A stretch of 47,146 nt of DNA from an uncultured Bacteroidales bacterium. GTDB taxonomy: Bacteria; Bacteroidota; Bacteroidia; Bacteroidales; UBA932. A model generated the notes under the pieces. It was not told where the DNA came from and did not search any database. It worked only from the letters and a program-made list of their open reading frames with translations. Positions 40,044 to 47,146 of this stretch are shown piece after piece; the stretch's first letter is position 1, and each line of letters opens with the position of its first letter. Position numbers and translations under genes: made by a program. The DNA is taken from positions 1 to 47,146 of the forward strand of contig CAKUPC010000008.1 of NCBI GenBank assembly GCA_934675095.1. Direction: 5' to 3'.

Positions 40044-42949
40044 AATACCAGAATTTCAAAAGCGACTTCACCTCCGTCCACACCTTCAGCAGACAGGAAG
40101 GAGACACGAAGACCCAGATAGCCGTGCCGGAACATATCCGGCTGACCTTCTTCACGGCCGAGCGCTGCGGCTTCATAGCCGTGGAGCGCAACGGTTCAGA
40201 AACAAACGGATGCTCCGTCTCTGAGGACGGGATGACGCTGACGGCTCGCATCCCGCTGTCAAGGAAGAGCCTCGGCACGGGCGAACTACTCTGCGAGATC
40301 GCAGAGATTTCCCCCGACGCCGCGTTTCCTGAACAGGAGAAGATAGAGGTGACTCCGATAAAGACGGGCGTGACCCTCTGGCCGGGCAAGTCTGACGACT
40401 CGGCGGAGGTTTCAGTCAGCACGGTTCTCGGAATCATTTGCCCCGGTGCCGTCCGCTACGACGCAGCCCAGAACCTCAATGACACCCAAAAAGCGCAGGC
40501 ATGTTCCAACATAGGCGCACTGCGCACTATCCCGGACGCATCCGTTTCCACAAGAAAGATGGCCAACGATGCGGTCATCACCAAGAAAATCGCAGACGGA
40601 GCGGTGACGAAGGAAAAACTTGCGGCAGACCTCGCCGACATCGCAGGCACCGTGGCAAAAGGCGATTCGGACAACAGCCTGATTCAGACTTCCTGTCAGG
40701 CCATAAGCGAGAACTCGACGGCAATCGGTTCCGGCACCGTCGCCGGAACGAAGGGCTTCAGGTGGACGGCGATAGACTTCACGACAAAGACCATCACCCT
40801 TGCCCAGCCGCTCAAGGTCTCAATCGGCGCAGGGGCGCTGATTTCCATAGTCAATGACAAGCACTACGACAAATGCTCGAAGGTGGCGGCCACGGCTGCC
40901 AAGGGCGCGACGACGCTGAAGGTAGAATCCCTCCCATTCACATCAATAGCCGAAGATACGGGAGACGACGCCAAGACTCTCATGGTTTATTCCAACCCAA
41001 TGGCAGGAGATGTGGATCTGGGCAATGGCGCTCACGCGGAAGGCATCAACACAAAGGCAACACAGAGGGCATCCCATGCGGAAGGAAGGGATACCTACGC
41101 GGCGGGACAGTACTCCCATGCTGAAGGTCGGGAAACCGAAGCGTTCTATGCGTCCCATGCCGAAGGCAGAGGTTCAAAGGCAACTGGTGACGTATCCCAC
41201 GCGGAGGGTCTTGGCACTTTTGCAATGGGTGATCATACCCACGCCGAAGGGCAGAACACCCACGCATTAGGGCTGAATGCGCATGCGGAGGGTTTGCGCG
41301 GGTGGGCCAACGGGCAGCACTCCCATGCGGAAGGTGTTGATACGGTGACGAGCAACACGGCGGAGCATGCCGAGGGCAAGTTCAACAAGTCGAACAAGGC
41401 TGATGGTTCATTCGGCAGCGCAGGAAACACCCTGCACTCCATGGGCATCGGTGAATCTTCATCATCCCGCAAGAACGCCTGGGAAATCATGCAGAACGGC
41501 GACGCCTACCTTCTAGGGGTCGGCAAGTACGACGGCATGAATCCCGTCGCAGCGAAGCCGCTGCAGGAGGTTTTCGGAGCGCTCCTTGCGGCCTTCAAGC
41601 CAGTTCAGGTCAATGACAACAAGTCCGGCGCAACCGACTCCACGCAACTCGCGGAGATAAAGACCTACACGGCAAAGCTCGCGGCGTGTGGAGTGGACAT
41701 AACAAAGGGCTACGAAATTCCGATTCTCTACAACGGCGGCTCCAAGGGCTTCATCGGGTTCAACCCCAACGCGGCGGCGTCCTTCAACGGTTATGCGGTC
41801 ACTCCCGAGGGCTACCTCTACACCCTGACTATGAACGCCACCACCGGAGCCCTGACCAAGAAGATACTCGCGACCACGGCCGTCACCGACGCGCTGAGCG
41901 CCAACAAGCAGCCTAAGACCGACGCGGCCCTCAAGACTACGAGCAAGACCGTCACGGGCGCGATCAACGAGGTGAACGACAAGACCGCATATGTTGCGTT
42001 CAGCGACATCACAAAGCTCTCGACGAACCTCGGCAAACGCCTCATCTACAAGGGCGGGAACGTGACGCTCTCATCGCCGATTACTATCAACTCGAACATA
42101 TATGAGATTGATTTCAACGGCGCGACCATAACTATAGGTGCACTTGCGAAGACCGGCATCACGGCCATAAAGGGACACGGCCACTGCATTATCAGAAACC
42201 TTGTGATTGACGGCACATGGACCGTGAACGCGGATGCCGTGAGCAATGTCCTTGAGACGTTTGCCGGCGTTGAGAATGTAAGCGTTGATGTCAATTTTTC
42301 AGGCGGCAAGTACGGCAGAGGATTCTTCAGCTGTCAGAGGCTCATCAACTGCAAGGCGGAGATTACGAGCAGTCTATTTGAAGCGGTGACGCGCGGCTTC
42401 AGCTACTGCGAATATCTCTATATGTGCAGGATTGGGGAAAACAGCTATGGCGAGGGTTTCTTTCACTGTAGCAACATGATTTCATGCGATGCGTTGGCGA
42501 GAGAAGACATTGGCTCTGAACATGATGCGAAATGGTATATTGTAGCCGGATGTAAAGGAAAAGAACTTGTTGAATGTTCTAATTATATGAACTTCCGTCG
42601 TTGCATTAACGCTGATGAAACAGGAGAGCTTCCTATATACGGATTTTTCTCCGACACCGACAGTCTCTCGGTGAATGGTTATAGTCTTACACCGTTCGCG
42701 AATACCATTGCCACAAAGAACGAGGACGGCTCAAAGGCTCTCGTACATCCGGGCGGCGGAACGGGCGTGGCGGAAGTCCCGCTCGACACCGAGGCTTCAG
42801 GCAACTCCATCGCACGCCGGTTCGGTGACGGACGGCTCAAGGCAGCGGCGGCCACGGCTGCGGACGACGTGGTGGTCAAGAGCCAGCTCGACGCGCTCGC
42901 CTCGCAGATTGCCTCGCTCCAGACCGAAATCAACGCTCTGAAGGGATAA
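40040..42949 (+). CDS. Tail fibre / receptor-binding protein with HAEG repeats
   Basis: A 969-aa protein. The first 200 residues form the attachment part. Between about 328 and 450 are nine repeats around HAEG (SHAEGRD, SHAEGRE, THAEGQN and so on), the left-handed beta-roll motif of YadA-like trimeric adhesin heads. A linker (480-640) precedes a right-handed beta-helix-like region (about 665-880; NVTLSSPITINSNIYEIDF), rich in cysteine and asparagine, suited to binding or cutting surface glycans. A short coiled coil closes it (LASQIASLQTEINALKG), which could trimerise it. Start ATG 40040 is coupled to the previous gene. This is the probable host-range determinant. Confidence 0.85.
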   Translation: MKYQNFKSDFTSVHTFSRQEGDTKTQIAVPEHIRLTFFTAERCGFIAVERNGSETNGCSVSEDGMTLTARIPLSRKSLGTGELLCEIAEISPDAAFPEQEKIEVTPIKTGVTLWPGKSDDSAEVSVSTVLGIICPGAVRYDAAQNLNDTQKAQACSNIGALRTIPDASVSTRKMANDAVITKKIADGAVTKEKLAADLADIAGTVAKGDSDNSLIQTSCQAISENSTAIGSGTVAGTKGFRWTAIDFTTKTITLAQPLKVSIGAGALISIVNDKHYDKCSKVAATAAKGATTLKVESLPFTSIAEDTGDDAKTLMVYSNPMAGDVDLGNGAHAEGINTKATQRASHAEGRDTYAAGQYSHAEGRETEAFYASHAEGRGSKATGDVSHAEGLGTFAMGDHTHAEGQNTHALGLNAHAEGLRGWANGQHSHAEGVDTVTSNTAEHAEGKFNKSNKADGSFGSAGNTLHSMGIGESSSSRKNAWEIMQNGDAYLLGVGKYDGMNPVAAKPLQEVFGALLAAFKPVQVNDNKSGATDSTQLAEIKTYTAKLAACGVDITKGYEIPILYNGGSKGFIGFNPNAAASFNGYAVTPEGYLYTLTMNATTGALTKKILATTAVTDALSANKQPKTDAALKTTSKTVTGAINEVNDKTAYVAFSDITKLSTNLGKRLIYKGGNVTLSSPITINSNIYEIDFNGATITIGALAKTGITAIKGHGHCIIRNLVIDGTWTVNADAVSNVLETFAGVENVSVDVNFSGGKYGRGFFSCQRLINCKAEITSSLFEAVTRGFSYCEYLYMCRIGENSYGEGFFHCSNMISCDALAREDIGSEHDAKWYIVAGCKGKELVECSNYMNFRRCINADETGELPIYGFFSDTDSLSVNGYSLTPFANTIATKNEDGSKALVHPGGGTGVAEVPLDTEASGNSIARRFGDGRLKAAAATAADDVVVKSQLDALASQIASLQTEINALKG

Positions 42950-42953
42950 CGTC

Positions 42954-43370
42954 ATGGACTGGACGAACATCATAATCACCATCATCACCTCCGGGGCGTT
43001 CACGGCCATCTACCTTCTTGGCGACCGGAAGACCGCGGCCGTGCTCGACAATGTCAGCAAGACCATAGACCAGTGGCAGGAACTCCTCGGGGAGGTGAAG
43101 GGCGAGCTCGCCGAACAGCGCGGCGAGTTCAAGGCCGCCAAGGATGACTACGAGGCTCACCTTGTGGTGAAGGACAACAAGATAGACTCCCTCTACAAGG
43201 AAATCTCAGTCCTGCGCGACCGCAACGACAAGCTCAGTTCCAACGTGGCGAGGCTCACAATCGTCCGCTGCTGGAAGGTAGGCTGCGGCGACCGCCAGCC
43301 ACCGATGGGAACCAAGGTTTCCGTCACCGAGGACGTCACCAACATTGTTGAACAAGTTAAGATTGAATAA
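42954..43370 (+). CDS. Membrane-anchored coiled-coil protein, holin or lysis accessory candidate
   Basis: A 138-aa protein with one N-terminal membrane helix (residues 4-22), a long charged coiled coil (about 40-95) and a C-terminal part with two cysteines (RCWKVGCGDRQPP). Located just before the endolysin gene. A single N-terminal helix and a coil fit a type III-like holin, an Rz-like spanin component or a membrane anchor; the choice is open. Confidence 0.62.
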   Translation: MDWTNIIITIITSGAFTAIYLLGDRKTAAVLDNVSKTIDQWQELLGEVKGELAEQRGEFKAAKDDYEAHLVVKDNKIDSLYKEISVLRDRNDKLSSNVARLTIVRCWKVGCGDRQPPMGTKVSVTEDVTNIVEQVKIE

Positions 43371-43371
43371 C

Positions 43372-43821
43372 ATGGGAACAGTCAGCAAAAATTTTGATTA
43401 CAAAGAATTTGAAAGGACGGACGTTCCGGGGATGCAGGTGCGGAACACCATCACCACGACGGAGGTGCGCGACGCCGTCAAGGCGCTCGTCGATGAGGTC
43501 ATTCAGCCGCTCCGCGATGCATGGGGCGAGCCGCTCGCGATAAACAGCGGCTACAGGTGTCCGGAGGTGAACAGGGCCGTCGGAGGCGTTCCGACCTCGC
43601 AGCACGTCAAGGGAGAGGCCGCCGACGTGTGCCCCTTCGGGCGCAACGGCCACGGTGACGTCGAGGTCGTCAGAAGGCTGGCCGCCACCGCACGCGACCT
43701 CGGACTCCCTTTCGACCAGATGATTCTCTATCCCTCGTTCGTCCACTTCAGCCACAGGCTCAAAGGCGAACAGCGGGGACAGATACTCTACAACAGAAGA
43801 TACACCGGAAAGAAGCTGTGA
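43372..43821 (+). CDS. Endolysin, M15-family D-Ala-type peptidase
   Basis: A 149-aa protein of the M15 (peptidase M15_3) family. The zinc-site motifs are visible: SGYRCPEVN near 59, SQHVKGEAADV near 75-85 (H and D ligands) and HFSHR near 126 (last H ligand). It would cut peptide cross-links of the cell wall at lysis. No signal peptide is present, so export depends on a holin. The longer frame overlaps the previous gene; ATG 43372 is correct for the fold. Confidence 0.85.
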   Translation: MGTVSKNFDYKEFERTDVPGMQVRNTITTTEVRDAVKALVDEVIQPLRDAWGEPLAINSGYRCPEVNRAVGGVPTSQHVKGEAADVCPFGRNGHGDVEVVRRLAATARDLGLPFDQMILYPSFVHFSHRLKGEQRGQILYNRRYTGKKL

Positions 43822-43829
43822 TTTTCACT

Positions 43830-44279
43830 ATGAGAAAAATCCTTGCACACATCCTCCTCACCTCGCTCATGGCCGCCTCGTGCAGCCCGCGCATCGTCAC
43901 GGTCGCCGTCCACGACACGACGACCGTCACCCGCACCGTGACCGTCCGCGACACCGTCATCTCCGCGCCCCTTCCGGTCGAGTCCGTCGTCATCTCTACG
44001 CCCGACACGACGTCCACCGTCGAGACCTCCCTTGCCACCTCGACCGCCACCCTCTCCGGCGGCCACCTCCGCCACACCATCGAGAACAAGCGCACCTCCA
44101 TCTCCGTCCCCGCCAAGATTCCCGAAAGGCAGGAGGTCATCCAAGTCACCAGGGAAATCCCCGTCCCCGTCGAAATCCCCAAGCCCTACATCCCGAAATG
44201 GACATGGTACGTCCTCGTCTGGGCAGTCCTCGTCACCCTCCTCCTCGCCGCCTCCGTCTGGCTGCGGTTCAAAGTGTAG
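43830..44279 (+). CDS. Lipoprotein with C-terminal membrane helix, unimolecular spanin candidate
   Basis: A 149-aa protein with a signal sequence and lipobox (LMAASC, cysteine near residue 17), a threonine/valine-rich beta-like middle (VTVRDTVISAP), and a C-terminal hydrophobic helix (about 122-143) with a basic end. Outer-membrane lipid anchor plus inner-membrane helix in one chain is the topology of u-spanins (T1 gp11 type), which fuse the two membranes in the last step of lysis. Gene order (coil, endolysin, this gene, then terminator) fits. It is inference from topology, as sequence likeness to known spanins is not expected. Confidence 0.72.
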   Translation: MRKILAHILLTSLMAASCSPRIVTVAVHDTTTVTRTVTVRDTVISAPLPVESVVISTPDTTSTVETSLATSTATLSGGHLRHTIENKRTSISVPAKIPERQEVIQVTREIPVPVEIPKPYIPKWTWYVLVWAVLVTLLLAASVWLRFKV

Positions 44280-44300
44280 TGTAATGTTTCAATCATCCCG

Positions 44301-44326
44301 CGCCTCGGAGAAAACCGGGGCGTTTT
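44301..44326 (+). terminator. Terminator of the late operon
   Basis: CGCCTCGG (44301-44308) pairs with CCGGGGCG (44315-44322, one wobble) and is followed by TTTT. Confidence 0.8.
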
Positions 44327-44351
44327 ATATTGCCGACGATTCAAAAAAGTA

Positions 44352-44380
44352 TCGTTTTTTAGAAACTTTTTGTATCTTTG
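44352..44380 (+). promoter_or_regulatory. Promoter of the HigBA-type pair
   Basis: TATCTTTG (44373-44380) is an exact -7 element. The upstream TTTTTT run near 44355 stands for a weak -33 region. The leader to ATG 44401 is about 15 nt. Confidence 0.68.
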
Positions 44381-44400
44381 CATCGAAATAGCGAAATGCA

Positions 44401-44736
44401 ATGAAACTGAAGGTAGTACTAAGTGAAGAAGCGCATGAATTTGTCACGTCTCAACCACTGAAGGTTCAGGAGAAGATTGTTTATAACTATCAAAAGGTCG
44501 CGGCCGGGGTAAAGGACAACAATCTGTTCAAAAAACTGGATGGCACGGAAATCTGGGAGTTCAGAACATTGTTCAATGGAATATGCTATAGATTATTTGC
44601 CTTCTGGGACACGGATTCTGAAACCTTGATAGTCGCGACACACGGAATCGTCAAAAAGACGCAGAAGACACCTGTAAAAGAAATTGCAAAGGCAGAAGAA
44701 ATGAGACGTTTATATTTTGAACTTAAAAACAAATGA
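44401..44736 (+). CDS. higB: RelE/HigB-type toxin
   Basis: A 111-aa basic protein of the phage-derived Gp49/HigB family: an N-terminal strand and helix pair, then LFKKLDGTEIWEFRTLFNGI near residue 43, a CYRLFAFW strand, and a C-terminal basic helix (KTQKTPVKEIAKAEEMRRLY). Such toxins cut mRNA on the ribosome. Toxin first and antitoxin second is the HigBA order. The next gene starts 1 nt after the stop codon. It would stabilise the prophage or block rival phages. Confidence 0.85.
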   Translation: MKLKVVLSEEAHEFVTSQPLKVQEKIVYNYQKVAAGVKDNNLFKKLDGTEIWEFRTLFNGICYRLFAFWDTDSETLIVATHGIVKKTQKTPVKEIAKAEEMRRLYFELKNK

Positions 44737-44737
44737 T

Positions 44738-45067
44738 ATGGCACAGATGAATTTTACATCACTGGACACCTTGACTGATGAAGTCTTTGGAAAACGAGGA
44801 ACTCCTCGGCGCGAAGAAATGGAAGCCCGTCTCAATGAGGAGGTCGAGGCGTACTATGTTGGCGAAGCCATAAAGAAAGCAAGGCAAGCACAGCATCTGA
44901 CTCAGGAACAGCTCGGAGAAAGAATAGGTGTGCAGAAATCCCAGATTTCCAAATTTGAGAAAGGCAAAAGCATCACATTGGCCTCAATGAGCCGCATCTT
45001 CAAAGCCCTTGGAATCCCTAACGCCACATTGGATCTTGGCGTAATGGGACGGGTCGCATTGTGGTAA
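44738..45067 (+). CDS. higA: HigA-type antitoxin (HTH)
   Basis: A 109-aa protein with an XRE-type helix-turn-helix at about residues 47-100 (LTQEQLGERIGVQKSQISKF) preceded by an acidic N-terminal part (EEMEARLNEEVEAYYV) that would bind the toxin. It should neutralise HigB and repress the pair through the promoter at 44352-44380. Start ATG 44738 (MAQMNFTSLD) is chosen over a frame opening inside the toxin gene. Confidence 0.85.
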   Translation: MAQMNFTSLDTLTDEVFGKRGTPRREEMEARLNEEVEAYYVGEAIKKARQAQHLTQEQLGERIGVQKSQISKFEKGKSITLASMSRIFKALGIPNATLDLGVMGRVALW

Positions 45068-45230
45068 ATTTCTCTAAAAGAATTATCGGCTGTCAGATTT
45101 GTCTGATTTTGTATCGCAACAATTCGAGTACTTCATCTGACGGCTTGGGGTCAAGGGCAACCGCGACCCCTTTTGTATAACGCATTTGGCTTCAATTATT
45201 TAACACCGGCCACTCGTGGGTTGTGGCCCC

Positions 45231-45263
45231 GGGCGGCATCTCGTCAGAGGTGCCGCCCTTTTT
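45231..45263 (+). terminator. Terminator after HigBA
   Basis: GGGCGGCA (45231-45238) pairs with TGCCGCCC (45251-45258), followed by five T. It separates the rightward pair from the leftward integrase. Confidence 0.85.
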
Positions 45264-45284
45264 CGTGCCGTCAGGAAAATGGTC

Positions 45285-46448
45285 TCACTCCACAACCTTG
45301 AGAATGTCCACGCCCTTCAGCTCGGCCGTGGCCTTGGAGGAGCGCTGGCAGTAAATTGAGGTCATCGCGAGGCTGCTGTGGTCGGCCTGCTGCTGGATGA
45401 ACGAGACGGGGACTCCGGCGGCCGCGAGGTTCGTGATGCCCGTGTCCTTGAGGCTGTAGAATGCCACCTCCATCGGGAAACCGCATTCCGCACGGACGCA
45501 TTTGTTCCAGAACGTCGCAATCCGGCGTTCGGGAACGGCCGTCTTTCCGGGGCTGAAGTCGAAGTGGCTGTGGTCGCCGAACAGGAAAAGCTTCGGGTCG
45601 CTAAGGTTGAGACGGCGGACGAAAGGCATCATCGCGTCCGGGATTGTCCGGGTGGAGGTGTTGTCGTTTTTAGCGATTTCCCCGCGCACGAGAACCGTCT
45701 GCGAGTCGAGGCGTATGTCCGAACACTTGAGCATTGAAATCTCCTTGGGACGCAGGAGACAACAGTAACAGAGCATGCAGAGCACGAGATATTCCGGATT
45801 TTCCCGCGCCAGATATTCCCAGAGCCTCGAAAGTTCCGCGTCCGACAGAATCCTCCTCTTTTTCTTCATCAGCTTCTTCGACTTTCGGCGGATGGATGTG
45901 AACGGATTTTCCGAAATGTACGCCCGCTCCACCATCCAGTCGAACAGGACGCGGCAGAAGAGGAGATAGTTGTTGTATGTCCGGGGCGAAATCTTAGGGT
46001 TGCTCTCGATTGACTCCATGAAGTCGATGGCCATCGTTCCGGTGAATCCGCAGGCATAGGTGCTCTCGTCGCATCCGTGCGCCTGTAACCATTCCTTTAT
46101 GGTTCTGATGAACGAATTGTAGCTCCTCAGGGAATTTGCCTCAAGTTCGCGCCGCTTGGCGTCGAGAAAGGCGTCGAAAGCCTCGAACAGCCGCTTGTAT
46201 GCCTTCGGGGCGTACTTTTCGACGAGCGGGTTCCAGCCCATGGCCAGTTTCTCGGAGAGCCGTCCCATGATGGCCTTTGCCATGGCCTTGCGCTCCCGGA
46301 GCGTGTCGCCCCGGTTCACCTTGATTCTCATCCGCTTGAGCTTCATCGTTCCCGGATCCTGAACGTAATAGGTGATGTACCAGATTTTGCCCTGCGTCAG
46401 TTTAGGGGGCGTATATTCAATGTAGGGGGTCGGTTTGAAAAATGACAT
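45285..46448 (-). CDS. int: Tyrosine integrase with unusual catalytic box
   Basis: A 387-aa site-specific recombinase. An arm-binding N-terminus (about 1-70), a core-binding SAM-like domain (about 85-190; FDAFLDAKRRELEANSLRSY) and a catalytic domain follow in order. The first arginine is in LLRPKEI near 230, the lysine in EIAKND near 256, and the last histidine and the nucleophile tyrosine in DHSSLAMTSIY near 360-368. Box II reads SLKDTG where most family members have HxxRHT, so lysine stands in for the second arginine and aspartate for the histidine. It lies 138 bp from attR and acts at the 17-bp core. Function as integrase is clear from context; the catalytic variation is worth testing. Confidence 0.88.
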   Translation of the reverse strand: MSFFKPTPYIEYTPPKLTQGKIWYITYYVQDPGTMKLKRMRIKVNRGDTLRERKAMAKAIMGRLSEKLAMGWNPLVEKYAPKAYKRLFEAFDAFLDAKRRELEANSLRSYNSFIRTIKEWLQAHGCDESTYACGFTGTMAIDFMESIESNPKISPRTYNNYLLFCRVLFDWMVERAYISENPFTSIRRKSKKLMKKKRRILSDAELSRLWEYLARENPEYLVLCMLCYCCLLRPKEISMLKCSDIRLDSQTVLVRGEIAKNDNTSTRTIPDAMMPFVRRLNLSDPKLFLFGDHSHFDFSPGKTAVPERRIATFWNKCVRAECGFPMEVAFYSLKDTGITNLAAAGVPVSFIQQQADHSSLAMTSIYCQRSSKATAELKGVDILKVVE

Positions 46449-46585
46449 TTTTTTTCTTTCGCACAGCTCCGACAGAACCCTGTAGAGGTTGTCGGACGAT
46501 GGCGAAAGACTCTGTCCCGTGTTTGTCCCGTTTTTCTCTGAAAATTCAGCTAAAATTCTATCAATCAGAGAATTAGGGCGATTGG

Positions 46586-46602
46586 GCGGAGAGAAGGAGA
46601 TT
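46586..46602. repeat. attR core (17 bp)
   Basis: Identical to 5037-5053. It covers the 3' acceptor arm and part of the T-stem of tRNA-Ser, so integration leaves the tRNA gene intact. Confidence 0.88.
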
Positions 46603-46674
46603 CGAACTCCTGATACCCTTTAGGGGTATACACGCTTTCCAGGCGTGCCTCTTCAGCCACTCGAGCATCTCTCC
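46587..46674 (-). tRNA. tRNA-Ser (GGA anticodon)
   Basis: The 88-nt minus-strand cloverleaf has acceptor GGAGAGA/TCTCTCC, a long variable arm typical of serine tRNAs (TACCCCTAAAGGGTA), anticodon GGA in loop CTGGAAA, T-arm with TTCGAAT, and discriminator G. Its 3' end is the phage attachment site. Confidence 0.93.
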
Positions 46675-46786
46675 AGTCTTGTCGGAAGTCTCACCGCGCA
46701 GAGCCGGAATCTTGTCGGCTGAAGTCTGACTGCGACCGCGGCATCTTCCTGTCAAAAAAAAGAAGCTCCGCTTGGAACTTCTCTGG

Positions 46787-46858
46787 TACTGGGTAGGAGA
46801 ATCGAACTCCTATTGCAAGATTGAGAATCTTGAGTACTAACCGTTATACGAACCCAGC
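46787..46858 (-). tRNA. tRNA-Glu (CTC anticodon)
   Basis: The 72-nt minus-strand cloverleaf has acceptor GCTGGGT/ACCCAGT (first pair G-T), anticodon loop TTCTCAA with CTC, T-loop TTCGATT, and discriminator A. It is probably co-transcribed with the downstream tRNA-Ser. Confidence 0.92.
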
Positions 46859-46877
46859 ATTTCTCGTTTTGGGATTG

Positions 46878-46909
46878 CAAAGATAGGATTATTTTTTGTA
46901 GTTGCAAAA
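46878..46909 (-). promoter_or_regulatory. Promoter of the tRNA-Glu/tRNA-Ser operon
   Basis: On the minus strand TTTTG (46905-46909), a 19-nt spacer, then TATCTTTG (46878-46885): a full match to the Bacteroidetes housekeeping consensus, with transcription starting shortly before tRNA-Glu. Confidence 0.85.
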
Positions 46910-47038
46910 TTTTTTTAGATAGTGTTCTTATTTTATATTTGTGGCGTCGGATTGTATATTGTCAATGTGTCAGGCGGCATAAATTTTGACCATATAGTGT
47001 GATGTTAGTGTGAATATTTTATTTAATTACAATATTTT

Positions 47039-47146
47039 ATGAAAAAAACTTTGTTTTGGAGCTGTACTTTATTAGGCTCACTTTTATTACTTGCGTCTTG
47101 TAAAAAGGATGAAGAGGATGATCAAACATGGAAAACGATTCCACAA
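47039..47146 (+). CDS. Lipoprotein, 5' part only
   Basis: The first 36 codons run off the window end. MKKTLFWS begins a signal peptide, followed by a hydrophobic core and lipobox LLASC (cysteine near residue 21). The residues after it are acidic and lysine-rich (KKDEEDDQTW), which in Bacteroidetes often marks export to the outer surface. The function cannot be told. It is host DNA. Confidence 0.7.
   Translation, partial: MKKTLFWSCTLLGSLLLLASCKKDEEDDQTWKTIPQ

Larger units (their letters stand above)
5037..46602. mobile_element. Complete prophage (siphovirus-like) integrated at tRNA-Ser
   Basis: The element is bounded by an identical 17-bp repeat, has an integrase next to the right end, a divergent repressor/early switch at the left, a replication module, and a full head, portal, terminase, tail, fibre and lysis set. 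No sheath or contractile baseplate gene is seen, and the tape measure is long, so a long flexible tail is inferred. No essential gene appears broken. The right-hand copy of the repeat restores the 3' end of tRNA-Ser, and the left-hand copy is the displaced piece. Confidence 0.93.

Noticed and set aside
41026..41400. CRISPR-like array suggested by regular short repeats
   Set aside because: The repeats are in-frame HAEG codons in a fibre gene, imperfect at DNA level, with no cas genes or leader.
5037..46602. Diversity-generating retroelement acting on the fibre
   Set aside because: No reverse transcriptase gene and no template/variable repeat pair was found.

Overview
The window looks like a Bacteroidales chromosome carrying one complete integrated phage. 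Bacteroidales is supported by repeated promoters of the Bacteroidetes type (TTTG or TTG, about 19 to 21 nt, TAnnTTTG), by the near absence of strong Shine-Dalgarno sites, and by a family resemblance of the phage proteins to Bacteroidetes siphophages. Genus cannot be fixed from the sequence. Host DNA lies at both ends: nifJ (pyruvate:ferredoxin oxidoreductase, minus) and a membrane metallophosphoesterase at 1-5036, and tRNA-Ser(GGA), tRNA-Glu(CTC) and the start of a lipoprotein gene at 46603-47146.

The prophage runs from about 5037 to 46602 (41.6 kb). It is bounded by an identical 17-bp direct repeat (5037-5053 and 46586-46602) that is the 3' end of tRNA-Ser, and the tyrosine integrase sits just inside the right end. 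From left to right it holds: a membrane protein next to attL; a CI-like repressor with a divergent early promoter and an 11-bp-arm palindromic operator; small early genes interleaved with a tmRNA-like structured RNA (7364-7687) and a second compact RNA (about 8703-8834) with its own promoter and terminator; a primase/SF3-helicase fusion; and a 320-bp field with ten copies of CGCGTCA, the best candidate for a replication origin.

An AT-richer accessory region (13722-18455) follows. It contains two tandem four-gene cassettes built alike: a membrane-anchored coiled-coil protein, a DUF4417-like protein whose first three quarters are duplicated while the end differs, an acidic protein, and a 141-aa protein of a shared family. 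Shared promoter, terminator and coding repeats flank them, and a deletion scar suggests a third lost cassette. The late genes follow in an uncommon order: S49 capsid protease, major capsid, head proteins, terminase small and large, portal, connectors, then (after an inserted Panacea-type toxin-antitoxin pair and a five-gene array of mosaic two-helix membrane proteins) tape measure, distal tail proteins, a fibre with HAEG repeats, and a lysis group (coiled-coil membrane protein, M15 peptidase, lipoprotein with a C-terminal helix resembling a unimolecular spanin). A HigBA-type toxin-antitoxin pair closes the right arm. The long tape measure (1474 aa) and the absence of sheath genes point to a long non-contractile tail.

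The least ordinary parts are the two structured RNAs, the duplicated cassettes with exchangeable ends, and the mosaic membrane-protein array.
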